Shown one piece after another: positions 1 through 8,286 of a stretch of DNA of 34,901 bases (its first letter is position 1; every line of letters starts with the position of its first letter). The notes beneath the pieces were generated by a model. The model saw only the letters and a program-made list of their open reading frames with translations, was not told where the DNA came from and ran no database searches. The position numbers were made by a program, and so were the translations under genes. Source of the stretch: Candidatus Dadabacteria bacterium CSP1-2 (GTDB lineage: Bacteria; Desulfobacterota_D; UBA1144; Nemesobacterales; CSP1-2); assembly GCA_001443445.1 (NCBI GenBank), contig LDXN01000028.1, positions 1 to 34,901 on the forward strand, in the 5' to 3' direction.

Positions 1-129
1 TGCGCCTTGATAATCCTTCTTAAGATATGCAGCAACTCCTTTATTTAGATTAAGCTCAAAATCAGCTAAAACAGGTTGAGAGATAGCACATATTATTATG
101 AAAACGAGAAAAATCCATCTGTATCCCAA
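1..129 (-). CDS. Sel1/TPR-like secreted protein, N-terminal part only
   Basis: The reverse strand is open from a TTG at 129 to the window edge (43 codons). An AAAGGAG ribosome site lies 8 bases upstream of the TTG. The peptide starts with a hydrophobic run ending in PVLA, which looks like a signal peptide. It then reads DFELNLNKGVAAYLKKDYQGA-like sequence, with the G-x-A-A-Y-x-x-x-D-Y-x-x-A spacing of a Sel1/TPR helix pair. The protein is probably periplasmic. It is cut by the window edge, so length and repeat number are unknown. It lies 125 bases downstream of the cyclase on the same strand and could share its transcript. The Sel1 assignment rests on about 20 residues. Confidence 0.55.
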   Translation of the reverse strand, partial: MGYRWIFLVFIIICAISQPVLADFELNLNKGVAAYLKKDYQGA

Positions 130-254
130 TCCTCCATCTCCTTTAAGCCTTAGATAAATTTGATTGCAAAATTTTGAACAAACTTACTAAAAAAGCAATG
201 TGACTTTACTACCTTTACACATGGTTGTCAAGCAAAATTTTGCCTGATGTTCGA

Positions 255-2468
255 TTACTTCTCCTTGGCTATATAAACTCCATCCCATTCAGGTGGTGGA
301 GGATGATCAATATAATCCGTGCAACGCTTGATATACAGAGTGGTGGGGTCATCTCCAGGGAATGTCTCTAGAATCTCGGAGAAAGCCTCTTTGGCTTTTT
401 GGAATCTTTGCTCCCGATAAAGATTTAAGGCCTCGTTAAATAAACTGACAATCTCGATCTTTTTTGAGTCTTTATTGTCTAATCCTAAAAGCTCAAATAT
501 TGCAATGGGTTCGTTTTTCCCTTTCACCTGAACTAAATCAAGCTCTCGAACGAGGAACGATGGTTCGTCTTTTCCTGTCCTGAGCCCTGAGCTTTGTCGA
601 AGGGTCGAAGGGCTCACCACAGGCGGTTCAGAGGAGTTAATATCTTCAAGTGTTGATTTACTGATAATTATTCCAGTGCCATATAGCTTATTAAGACCCT
701 CGAGACGGGAAGCTAGGTTGACAGTATCGCCTATCGCTGTGTAGTCAAACCTTACATCAGCTCCCATGTTTCCCACGATTGCCTCTCCTGAGTTGATACC
801 AATACCAATAGAGATGTGAGGCCATCCTTTGCCATGCCATTCTTGATTAAGCTTCTCTAACTTTTCCAACATGTGTAAAGCAGAGATGCACGCACGCTTT
901 GAATGATCAGGAACATCAAGTGGGGCACCGAATATCGCCATTATGGCATCTCCGATGTATTTATCCAGTGTACCGCGCTCATCCATAACTATTTGCGTCA
1001 TAGGGCTTAGATATTCATTAAGTAATGAAACTAACATCTCAGGAGTCGTTTTCTCAGAGAGAGTAGTAAAACCTCGTATATCAGAAAATAGCACTGTGAT
1101 AATTCTATTTTCTCCTCCGAGCTTGAGCTTATCAGGGTTATGTAAAATCTCCGCAACAAGCGCAGGGGAAACATAGCTACTAAAAGCCCTACGAAGATAG
1201 CGGCTCCTCCTCTCTATAACTAGATTCCGATAACCCTCAAAGAATATATAGGCAAAGGCTAGAGATAACCCCGGATAAAGTGCACTTAAAATTAATTTAA
1301 AACGTGCAAAAAAGATGTAATTAAGAAAAAGATGAAGGAATACGAAGGATAGCAAAATGGTAAAACCGATAAATGTCCCTTGAGCCCGCATGAGTAAGAG
1401 AACAAGAAGTAAAGGCATAACAAAAAGCAAAATCATATCGAGGCCCTTTGTCAGATTGTTTTTAATGAGGTATCGCCCATCAATGATGTTTCCAGCCACA
1501 GTAGCATGTATTTCAACACCTGGGAAGGAAGCATCAAAAGGTGTAGACCTTGCATCGTAGATGCCTATCTCGGTAGCCCCAATGAAGACCAGTTTATCTT
1601 TTAAAATCTCTTTTGGGATTATCCCTGAGATTACATCTACTGCTGAGTAAGTTGGGAAGGTTTCAGTAGGACCATAATAATTAATAAGAAACTCCCCCTT
1701 CTCATCAGTAGGAATCTCCTTTTGACCAATGTTAATCCTCTCGACACCATAAGAAGCCACATTAAGCAAAACCTGATTCCCTAGGTAGTATCGTATGCTT
1801 TCAAGATCTAGAGATGGATAAATTTCTTCATCGAACATTATAAGAAGCTGGGCACGACGAAAAACCCCATCTGTATCAGGGTTAGGAAAGTTGAAAAAGC
1901 CGAATCCCTCGGCTTCTGCACCGATTTGAGGAATATTCAGTTCTACAAAAGGAAATTCCCCGATAAAACTTGATTTAGGCTTATCAATGAACTTTATGAG
2001 CTTAATACTCGACCGATTAACCTGGGTTAGCGATTCAGAAGATGGTTTTTGTGTAGATGTTGGGCGAAAGTAATAGCCAAGGATAACGTTTTTAGCCCTT
2101 TTGATAGATGAGGAGAGCATTCCATCAGCATCTTCTGATTCAGGCTCTGAAAAAATAACATCAAATGATACTACCTTAGCGCCGTAATCTGTTAGCTTCT
2201 CTACTAGCTCAGCTATGTGCTTTCGTGACCATGGCCACCTTCCCAGCTCATTAACGCTTTTTTCGTCTATAGCTACTATGACTACATCTGGACCAGGCTT
2301 GACGATACCTCGTAGTTTCTTGAAACTGAAGTCGCTATAACGTAGATCAACCTCCCTTAAGAAACGAGGAGACCATATATAGAGGAATAGAGTTAGCAGG
2401 GCTGACAAAAGACCAAGTGAGACGGTCACAAAAAAGAATGTATGGTTACCCTTCTTCCCCCTCTTCAT
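255..2468 (-). CDS. CHASE2-domain class III adenylate cyclase
   Basis: A 737-residue membrane cyclase. An N-terminal membrane segment (about 11-31) precedes an extracytoplasmic CHASE2 sensor domain (about 40-335, with VAIDEKS and GRWPWSR). Two to three membrane helices follow (about 336-410), then a class III cyclase domain (about 450-655). FSDIRGFT and DKYIGDA carry the two metal-binding aspartates, and the Lys in DKYIGDA together with FDYTAIGDTVN favours ATP over GTP. The C-terminus (660-737) looks like a short TPR. The likely product is cAMP, made in response to a periplasmic signal. Residues about 616-632 are encoded by a palindromic repeat inserted in frame. The ATG overlaps the stop of the upstream phosphodiesterase-like gene by one base (TAATG), so translation is probably coupled. 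Confidence 0.9.
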   Translation of the reverse strand: MKRGKKGNHTFFFVTVSLGLLSALLTLFLYIWSPRFLREVDLRYSDFSFKKLRGIVKPGPDVVIVAIDEKSVNELGRWPWSRKHIAELVEKLTDYGAKVVSFDVIFSEPESEDADGMLSSSIKRAKNVILGYYFRPTSTQKPSSESLTQVNRSSIKLIKFIDKPKSSFIGEFPFVELNIPQIGAEAEGFGFFNFPNPDTDGVFRRAQLLIMFDEEIYPSLDLESIRYYLGNQVLLNVASYGVERINIGQKEIPTDEKGEFLINYYGPTETFPTYSAVDVISGIIPKEILKDKLVFIGATEIGIYDARSTPFDASFPGVEIHATVAGNIIDGRYLIKNNLTKGLDMILLFVMPLLLVLLLMRAQGTFIGFTILLSFVFLHLFLNYIFFARFKLILSALYPGLSLAFAYIFFEGYRNLVIERRSRYLRRAFSSYVSPALVAEILHNPDKLKLGGENRIITVLFSDIRGFTTLSEKTTPEMLVSLLNEYLSPMTQIVMDERGTLDKYIGDAIMAIFGAPLDVPDHSKRACISALHMLEKLEKLNQEWHGKGWPHISIGIGINSGEAIVGNMGADVRFDYTAIGDTVNLASRLEGLNKLYGTGIIISKSTLEDINSSEPPVVSPSTLRQSSGLRTGKDEPSFLVRELDLVQVKGKNEPIAIFELLGLDNKDSKKIEIVSLFNEALNLYREQRFQKAKEAFSEILETFPGDDPTTLYIKRCTDYIDHPPPPEWDGVYIAKEK
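574..623. repeat. Palindromic repeat inserted in frame in the cyclase gene
   Basis: The segment begins CCTGTCCTGAGCC, contains TTTGTCGAAGGGTCGAAGGG, and ends GGCTCACCACAGG. It belongs to the same family as copies in recJ (14715-14760), at 23193-23215 and at 31831-31854. On the coding strand it reads as PPVVSPSTLRQSSGLRTGK, a low-complexity insertion between the cyclase core and the conserved VQVKGK segment, and it leaves the frame open. Confidence 0.75.
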
Positions 2469-3235
2469 TATAATTTTATCTTCATGTCATCTTCTAGGAT
2501 TTTAAGAGGTAATCTCTTCGATAACCTTCTCAAATCTGCGATGACCTCTTTTCTAAAGACAGGCTTTATGTGCGATACATATATCTCAACATCATCACGC
2601 TTGAGTTTTTTTACTTCCTCTTCTAAAAGGCTTGGGGTAAGGTGTCTTGTTGTCCTTGCTGCTTCCTCCAAGCGATTAGGAAAAGAGGATTCGATAATTA
2701 CAGCCCGGAGTCTCTTTTCGCCTCGAATCTTCTCCCAGAAAAGGTCTGTATTGTAGGTGTCTCCAGTGTAGGCTAAAGCTGTTTGACCATCGTCTATTAA
2801 GTACCCTACGGTAGGCACCGTGTGGTTTACAGGAATAGCCAGTACACTATATGGACCGACTACCACCTTCTTTTGTGGCTTTAGAGTCCTATAAGAAAGT
2901 TTTGCATTCTTTGCGTTTGGAATCTTAGGGAAATCCGGCCATATGCGCCAGTTGAATATGTGAGCTGAGATATCTTTTATGGACTCTTTAATCCCGTGTA
3001 AAACAATAGGGTCTTTTTTCATATCGAAAGCTAAGTTAGCTATAAACGGAAGGTCGCCTATATGGTCAAAATGCGCGTGTGATACGATGATATTATCAAT
3101 CAACGCGAATTCTTTTAAACTTAGGACCTCAGTCGCTGTGCCACAATCGAGAAGGAGTTTCCCGTCAACCAAAAAAGCTGTAGGTCTAGAGCCGTTACCT
3201 TTACTGCCGCCGCAGCCAAGTATATTAATTCGCAT
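2468..3235 (-). CDS. Metallo-beta-lactamase-fold protein, probable class II cAMP phosphodiesterase
   Basis: 255 residues with the metallo-hydrolase motif SHAHFDHIGD (H53, H55, D57, H58). Further likely metal ligands are H138 (NHT), D159 (YTGDT) and H222 (SHIKP). The late motifs ESSFPNRLEEA and RHLTPSLL match the class II cyclic-nucleotide phosphodiesterase pattern (SFPN...A...HLTP) better than RNase Z or glyoxalase II. It most likely hydrolyses cAMP in the cytoplasm. Its stop codon overlaps the ATG of the adenylate cyclase by one base, so one transcript would make and degrade the same messenger. The start is the first ATG, preceded by GGGTAAAAG, a weak ribosome site. A general MBL hydrolase remains possible. 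Confidence 0.75.
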   Translation of the reverse strand: MRINILGCGGSKGNGSRPTAFLVDGKLLLDCGTATEVLSLKEFALIDNIIVSHAHFDHIGDLPFIANLAFDMKKDPIVLHGIKESIKDISAHIFNWRIWPDFPKIPNAKNAKLSYRTLKPQKKVVVGPYSVLAIPVNHTVPTVGYLIDDGQTALAYTGDTYNTDLFWEKIRGEKRLRAVIIESSFPNRLEEAARTTRHLTPSLLEEEVKKLKRDDVEIYVSHIKPVFRKEVIADLRRLSKRLPLKILEDDMKIKL

Positions 3236-3531
3236 CTTTTACCCGTGTAGTTTAAACTCCGACATGGATTTAAACCCATATAGCAATTTAAACGCCTTTA
3301 TATTATCAGCCGAGTAGTACGATAGCAAGTTATACACTGCCAGACTTAAATCACAAGACTATTGATTATAGCGGAATGTCAATCGAGAGAATTTCTTTAA
3401 TGGGACGTAGTATCATTGAAGGTTCCTGTACGGTTTTAGATTTTTTCTTCCACTCTTGTGTGTTTGAAAGCTAAATCAAATAGATTTGTTTACCAAAATT
3501 AGGACAAAATTTAATTAGTGAAGGTATAAGA

Positions 3532-3855
3532 TTATCCCTCCAAAGCAGCCTTAGCCATTTGCTCTAGCTCACCGCGTTCGTGCAATTCAAGACAGATGTC
3601 ACAGCCGCCAACCAGCTTCCCTTTTATATACACCTGTGGAAATGTGGGCCAATTTGAGAATTTCTTCAACGACTCCCTGAGCACTAGGTCAGCAAGCACG
3701 TCTACGGTTTCAAAAGGGACACCATAGGACTCAAAAAGTCTTACTGTTCTCGCAGAGAAGCCACATTGGGGTATCTCTCTAGTTCCTTTCATATATATAA
3801 GTATTTTATGTCGGTCTATCTGAGATTGAATTTTCTTTATTATGTCTTCTGTCAT
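3532..3855 (-). CDS. grxD: Monothiol glutaredoxin (CGFS type, Grx4 family)
   Basis: 107 residues, the normal size for a single-domain monothiol glutaredoxin. C31-G-F-S34 is the Fe-S ligand/active-site motif. K23-G-T, the WPTFPQVY segment with the cis-proline and GGCDI form the glutathione pocket. Such proteins bind a glutathione-coordinated [2Fe-2S] cluster and pass it on to apoproteins. A GGAG ribosome site lies 7 bases before the ATG. The next gene upstream on the same strand encodes BolA, the classical partner of CGFS glutaredoxins. The 242-base gap suggests separate promoters. Confidence 0.93.
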   Translation of the reverse strand: MTEDIIKKIQSQIDRHKILIYMKGTREIPQCGFSARTVRLFESYGVPFETVDVLADLVLRESLKKFSNWPTFPQVYIKGKLVGGCDICLELHERGELEQMAKAALEG

Positions 3856-4097
3856 CTTTCGCTCCTTATATCTTGATATTAATATTTTATGTGAAGGAAT
3901 GTGAAACGCAAGCTATTAAACAACGATTTTACAACAGCAGTGATTACGACCACCAAGAATACCGCACACTGGCAAGACTACTGAGCTACTCCGATTAGAT
4001 TTGTGTTATGCTCGATTTATTATTTATATTCTCTTTACGATTGGGCAGATTACGAGTATCTCTTGATATTACAAACTAAAATCCTAAGCTTCTTTCT

Positions 4098-4334
4098 TCA
4101 CTTAATACCTTTCCATTGCTGAGGTGTATAAGTTTTCAAAGACAGTGCATGAATACGATCTTTCATGGCTTCACCCAGAACCTTATAAACCATTTGATGC
4201 TGGTCAACTAGCCCCTTCCCTTCAAATTCGGATGAGACTACGATAGCTTCAAAATGCGTACCGTCTCCCTCTACATTCACAATAGATCCGGGCATTGCGT
4301 TTTCAATCATTACTTTGATTTCTTTTGTGTTCAT
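4098..4334 (-). CDS. bolA: BolA-family protein
   Basis: 78 residues from the ATG at 4334. The frame stays open upstream to 4475, but that extension is repeat-derived and not conserved in character. Typical BolA features are the helix MNTKEIKVMIENAMPG, then VNVEGDGTHFEAIVVS with the family-typical H in GDGTHF, then GLVDQHQMVYKVLGEAM and the C-terminal HALSLKTYTPQQW. BolA proteins bind CGFS glutaredoxins through a shared [2Fe-2S] cluster, and grxD is the next gene downstream. No Shine-Dalgarno sequence precedes the ATG. A consensus -10 sits so close that the mRNA may be leaderless. Confidence 0.92.
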   Translation of the reverse strand: MNTKEIKVMIENAMPGSIVNVEGDGTHFEAIVVSSEFEGKGLVDQHQMVYKVLGEAMKDRIHALSLKTYTPQQWKGIK

Positions 4335-4341
4335 AAAGGTT

Positions 4342-4370
4342 ATTATACCCACTTCGGTCTTGTTATTTAA
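4342..4370 (-). promoter_or_regulatory. Probable bolA promoter giving a leaderless transcript
   Basis: On the minus strand GGGTATAATAACCTTTATG places a perfect TATAAT at 4347-4342. Seven bases separate it from the bolA ATG at 4334. The -35 is weak (TTTAAA-like, about 17 bases upstream). A start site 7 bases after the -10 would fall on or next to the ATG, which fits the missing ribosome site. Confidence 0.5.
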
Positions 4371-4428
4371 ATAAATCAGACCATCTCTCATATTAGAATT
4401 CCCAAGGTGACTAAAATGAAGACCTCTG

Positions 4429-4622
4429 CAGCAAGCTACAGGGTATCGGCACATAAGAAGGGTCCATCGTTTCAATCTTCATGTGGAGACCTAAAGGTCT
4501 CCGCTACTTGATAATTCCCTGTTCTTGTCATTTCAAGTGAAACGAGAAATCTAGATCTCTCGCGTGCGCTCGAGATGACAGTAGAGGCCCTCTAGCAAGC
4601 TACATGGAATTATCGGGTTAAA
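4429..4622. repeat. MITE-like palindromic element, copy 1
   Basis: The left end reads AGCAAGCTACAGGGTATCGG and the right end reads AGCAAGCTACATGGAATTATC. Inside are a perfect hairpin GGAGACC-TAAA-GGTCTCC (4485-4502) and a 105-base near-palindrome bounded by GATAATTCC (4510) and GGAATTATC (4614). Its core runs from TGTCATTTC to GAGATGACA. A second copy with the same ends and a similar core lies at 30139-30350. No coding capacity. Confidence 0.75.
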
Positions 4623-4780
4623 TTGATAATTTTCAGCCCGATATTTTTGAAAATCAATCTCCTCACCAATTCCTACTAAGGGTCTGAGTTTTTAGTTATT
4701 ATTCCAGTTGACTGTATTTACCAAATTTGATATTTGCTATATCCTAACTTCATGAAATCTAATTCAAGGAGGAGACATCA

Positions 4781-5014
4781 ATGGCGGCTAGTGCCTATGT
4801 TCTTGTAAGCCTGTCCGGGCCACAGACAAAAGTTGCATTAAATAACATCAGAAAAATAAAAGGAGTAAAATCTGCACATATAGTTGCTGGTCCATTTGAC
4901 CTTATTATGCACGTAGAAGGAAAAGGTCTAGAAGAGATCGGTGAGCTTGTAATATCAAAGGTAAGAAAAATGCCCGGTGTAACTAATACTGTTACTTGCT
5001 ACGTAGTAGCTTAA
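4781..5014 (+). CDS. Stand-alone Lrp/AsnC ligand-binding (RAM) domain protein
   Basis: 77 residues after a strong AAGGAGGAGA ribosome site. The sequence is a complete RAM/AsnC_trans_reg fold: AYVLVSLSG, the helix TKVALNNIRKIKGV, then SAHIVAGPFDLIMHVEG and VRKMPGVTNTVTCYVVA. The N-terminal helix-turn-helix of full Lrp/AsnC regulators is absent, and nothing upstream encodes one. Such short proteins form ring oligomers that bind amino acids or other small ligands and may modulate partner proteins. It stands alone, downstream of a MITE-like element. Confidence 0.88.
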   Translation: MAASAYVLVSLSGPQTKVALNNIRKIKGVKSAHIVAGPFDLIMHVEGKGLEEIGELVISKVRKMPGVTNTVTCYVVA

Positions 5015-5106
5015 GTGTGTGTACACTGATAAACGTGCTTCTAATAAGCTCCTAAAAAGCAACTAGAGCAGGATGAATGCATCAATTTTATATTTCATAA
5101 TAAATC

Positions 5107-5337
5107 CTAACCGTACTTTAATTTTCGTTGATTATTAGGTTGAGACGAGCTGCTTACGTATTTTAGACAGAGGGTTACAAATTGAGAAAACGTCGAACTT
5201 TGAGCCCAGAGATACTGCTGCCTTTCAAAGTCAGAAAGAAGGTTTAGCATGTCTTCTGATATTGACTGCCGCCATTTAAGATACAGGTCTCCCCAGTAAT
5301 CTACCTCCTCATCCGACAAGGTTAGAATTTCATCCAT
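5107..5337 (-). CDS. Hypothetical protein, 76 residues
   Basis: I do not recognise this protein. The start at 5337 is chosen because GGAGG lies 12 bases upstream; the frame continues open to an ATG at 5382 that has no ribosome site. The peptide is helical and rich in acidic and aromatic residues (LSDEEVDYWGDLYLKWRQ, then FERQQYLWAQS), with a basic Ser/Gln-rich tail. It has no membrane segment or motif. It runs opposite to the neighbouring MNT gene. It may be a small accessory protein or a chance frame. Confidence 0.4.
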   Translation of the reverse strand: MDEILTLSDEEVDYWGDLYLKWRQSISEDMLNLLSDFERQQYLWAQSSTFSQFVTLCLKYVSSSSQPNNQRKLKYG

Positions 5338-5472
5338 TCTTTTTGGTTTCCTCCATTTATATTTTTTGGTTGATTTAATCATAAATTGGCAAGAATGACA
5401 AGGGGTTTTGTTGAAAATCGGATAAAAATTTTTCTTGTCATAGGATTGGGTTTAGTGGTATATTGGGTGAAG

Positions 5473-5778
5473 ATGGATAAGGTCAAAAGGGTAGTTGAAT
5501 GTCTAAAGCGGTACAACCCGGAAGAGATAATGATTTTTGGTTCATACGCCCGTGGTGATGCTGACGAGCAGAGCGATCTGGATTTGGTGGTCATTAAGCA
5601 AACTAAAAAACGCTTTCTTGAACGACTAATAGAGGTGGCAGGGTTTCTTGATAATGACCTAGGTAAAGTAGATGTGTTTGTTTATACTAGGAAAGAGTTC
5701 GAAGAGATGAAAAATAAGGGAAATCCATTTATTGAAAGGGTTCTAAAAGACGGGAGGGTTATCTATAAGGCTCAATAA
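5473..5778 (+). CDS. MNT-family nucleotidyltransferase (antitoxin of MNT/HEPN pair)
   Basis: 101 residues from the ATG at 5473; the frame is open upstream to 5386, but conserved sequence begins at MDKVKRVVECLKRY. The motif GSYARGDADEQSDLDL has the GS-x-x-RG and D-x-D residues of minimal nucleotidyltransferases, and VDVFVYT carries the third acidic residue. In MntA/HepT systems this enzyme adds AMP to the HEPN toxin and silences it. Its 3' end overlaps the HEPN frame by 14 bases if HEPN starts at 5765, which suggests coupled translation. The GTG at 5467 is an alternative start. Confidence 0.88.
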   Translation: MDKVKRVVECLKRYNPEEIMIFGSYARGDADEQSDLDLVVIKQTKKRFLERLIEVAGFLDNDLGKVDVFVYTRKEFEEMKNKGNPFIERVLKDGRVIYKAQ

Positions 5779-6181
5779 CGAAGAATCCCTCAGGTGGCTT
5801 CAGCAGGCGGAGCATAACTTTGAAGTCGCTAAACACAATTTAGCAGCAGGTTTCTACTCGGACGCCTGTTTCATGGCAGAGCAGACGGCCCAGGTTGCAT
5901 TAAAGGCATTCATTATCGCTAATAAGCGCAGATATATCTGGGAACACTCGGTTCAGGAGCTTGCACGACTCTGTCAACAGTACGACAATGCTTTTGCTGG
6001 ATTAGTTGAGGCGGGTAAGATCCTCGATCGCTATTATATTCCCACACGCTATCCTGATGCTCTCGCAAGCCCTGCAGTGCCATATAAAACTTATACAAAA
6101 AAGGATGCTGTAAAAGCCATAGGTTTTACCGAAAAGATAATTGAGCTCGTAAAACGAAAGTTGAAGATTAGGTATAAATAG
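5765..6181 (+). CDS. HEPN-domain protein (toxin partner of MNT)
   Basis: The first ATG, at 5873, would remove the first helix of the HEPN fold. The frame upstream encodes the expected [20 protein letters not shown] and [14 protein letters not shown] and stays open back to a TAA near 5744, with no ATG, GTG or TTG. A strong GGGAGG site sits 6-7 bases before an ATA codon at 5765, exactly where family members begin. I therefore call a 138-residue protein with an unusual AUA start. RRYIWEH supplies an R-x4-H motif, the HEPN RNase signature. It overlaps the MNT gene by 14 bases. An inactive mutated start is the alternative. Confidence 0.75.
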   Translation: MRLNNEESLRWLQQAEHNFEVAKHNLAAGFYSDACFMAEQTAQVALKAFIIANKRRYIWEHSVQELARLCQQYDNAFAGLVEAGKILDRYYIPTRYPDALASPAVPYKTYTKKDAVKAIGFTEKIIELVKRKLKIRYK

Positions 6182-6183
6182 AT

Positions 6184-7713
6184 ATGATTTCAAAAATACT
6201 AAGTAGCGCAGTATTTGGGGTTGATGCCTATCTAGTTGAAGTCGAGGTTGATATTGCCTTTGGCTTTCCACAATTCTCTACCGTTGGGCTCCCCGAAGGG
6301 GCGGTAAAGGAAAGCAAAGAAAGGGTAAAAGCAGCGGTAAAAAACTGCGGTTATGACTTTCCTCAAAAACGAATTACTGTAAACCTTGCCCCTGCTGATA
6401 TAAAAAAAGAGGGTTCCGCTTTTGATTTACCAATTGCTATTGGTATCCTTGCCGCAACAGGGGTTGCAGATACAGAGAAGCTAGGTAATTACATCATACT
6501 TGGAGAACTTTCTCTTGACGGTAGGGTAAAAGCTGTAAGAGGCGTTCTTCCTATTGCGATTTGTGCGCGAGATTCAGGGCTTAAGGGAATGATAATCCCA
6601 AAAGAAAACGCAGAGGAAGCGGCAGTGGTAAATGGAGTGGAGGTACTAGCTATAGAATCCCTGCCCGAGGTTGTGGAGTTTCTCTCAGGTATTAGAGAGA
6701 TAAACCCTACCAGTATTGATGTAAATCAGGTTTTTAACCAAAGCCGTGAGTACCCGATTGACTTTCAGGAGGTCAAAGGACAGGAACACGTAAAACGCTC
6801 CTTAGAAATTGCGGCGGCCGGAGGGCACAATGCTTTGATGATAGGCCCACCTGGAACGGGAAAGACAATGCTCGCACGAAGACTCCCTACTATTCTTCCA
6901 GATATGAATCTTGAAGAATCCCTTGAGACTACTAAAATCTATTCAGTAGCAGGGCTTCTCCCAATAAACTCAGCCCTCATTGCTACAAGACCTTTTCGAT
7001 CACCTCACCACACCATAAGTGATGCCGGACTGATTGGAGGCGGAGCAGTTCCAAAGCCTGGTGAGGTAAGCCTAGCCCATAATGGCGTTTTATTCCTTGA
7101 TGAGCTCCCAGAATTTAGAAAAAACGTCCTTGAGGTTATGCGTCAACCCCTTGAAGATGGAAGTGTGACAATATCCAGGGCTGCAACTTCAATTGCATAT
7201 CCATCTAGATTTATGTTGGTAGCCGCAATGAACCCATGTCCGTGTGGTTTTTTTGGAGACCCGCATAAAGAATGTTCATGCTCCCCAATCCAGATTCAAA
7301 AATATAGGACTAAGATTTCAGGTCCTCTTCTTGATAGGATTGATATCCATATAGAGGTGCCAACTGTGAAATACAGAGAACTCTCGAGCGAAACCGGTGG
7401 AGAAGCTTCTTCCACCATTAGAGAGCGCGTAAACCATGCTAGAGATATTCAAAAAAGGAGATTTCATGGAGGTAGAATTCATTCAAACGCTCAGATGACC
7501 CCTAGGTATGTGAAGAAATTTTCAAAACCTGATGAATCAGGAATAAAGCTTCTTGAGACAGCGGTAGATAGATTGGGATTAAGCGCTAGAGCTTATGATA
7601 GAATCCTTAAAGTCGCCCGTACAATAGCTGACCTTGAAGAATCCGAGGAGGTCCGCTCACATCATATTGCAGAAGGAATTCAATACAGGTCACTAGATAG
7701 AAATTTGATTTAG
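6184..7713 (+). CDS. comM: YifB/ComM-family AAA+ ATPase (Mg-chelatase-like)
   Basis: 509 residues, full length for the family. An N-terminal ChlI/Lon-like domain (1-170) precedes a Mg-chelatase AAA+ module with Walker A GPPGTGKT (221-228), GG-x-x-P-x-PGE-x-SLAH (286-299) and Walker B LFLDE (303-307). A cysteine cluster follows (C352, C354, C364, C366), then the C-terminal helical lid ending SLDRN. ComM is a hexameric helicase that drives branch migration during natural transformation. It starts two bases after the HEPN stop, with only a weak ribosome site, so it is probably read from the MNT/HEPN transcript. This coupling of a housekeeping helicase to a toxin-antitoxin pair is unusual. Confidence 0.92.
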   Translation: MISKILSSAVFGVDAYLVEVEVDIAFGFPQFSTVGLPEGAVKESKERVKAAVKNCGYDFPQKRITVNLAPADIKKEGSAFDLPIAIGILAATGVADTEKLGNYIILGELSLDGRVKAVRGVLPIAICARDSGLKGMIIPKENAEEAAVVNGVEVLAIESLPEVVEFLSGIREINPTSIDVNQVFNQSREYPIDFQEVKGQEHVKRSLEIAAAGGHNALMIGPPGTGKTMLARRLPTILPDMNLEESLETTKIYSVAGLLPINSALIATRPFRSPHHTISDAGLIGGGAVPKPGEVSLAHNGVLFLDELPEFRKNVLEVMRQPLEDGSVTISRAATSIAYPSRFMLVAAMNPCPCGFFGDPHKECSCSPIQIQKYRTKISGPLLDRIDIHIEVPTVKYRELSSETGGEASSTIRERVNHARDIQKRRFHGGRIHSNAQMTPRYVKKFSKPDESGIKLLETAVDRLGLSARAYDRILKVARTIADLEESEEVRSHHIAEGIQYRSLDRNLI

Positions 7714-8286
7714 TGGCAAAGACGATTAGAGTGCGTCAATATGTTTAATATATTTGAATTGATGACTACTAAATAATCTCGCAAAAGCGATATAAACCCA
7801 AATGCCTAAGGTCTCTGAAAAATAAATCATCTAATGCAGTGATTTTGTCAGAACCAATCACCACTTAAGTATAAGAAATCATTGTAACTTCCAATAGTCA
7901 TTGAAATAATAATTACCGTTATCCCCTTGTTATTCTCATTTGGAAAATTGTATCGCCTTGACATTAAAGGGAATTTTGTTATTGTAAAGAAACTCTTTCA
8001 ATAAATAGAAAGAACGAGACAGTCGATAGTAACATGATGGAACTTAAGGCCAGTAACCTAAAATTCGTTATTTGATTCTTTTACTAATTATTCTGATAAA
8101 ATAAACTATAAATTTTATTGATAAACTAAAAGGGATACATCTGCACGGTTGCCAGTACACTTATGATTACATATTTCTCACCTATACTATCATTGAACTT
8201 TCTTCCAAATATCAATCACCTACAGGTTCATGTTAACCTTATAACTCTATATTAACTTATAAATGAGCAAAATAGAGAGTTAAACC
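7714..8286. other. Intergenic, no gene seen
   Basis: 573 bases of AT-rich sequence between comM and the UDP-glucuronate decarboxylase gene. I see no open frame with a ribosome site, no strong hairpin followed by T's, and no convincing -35/-10 pair. The last bases (AGAGAG, 7 before the ATG at 8287) provide the ribosome site for the next gene. Confidence 0.5.

Noticed and set aside
4335-4475. N-terminal extension of BolA to 125 residues
   Set aside because: The extra residues are translated from the MITE-like element; the BolA fold is complete from the ATG at 4334.
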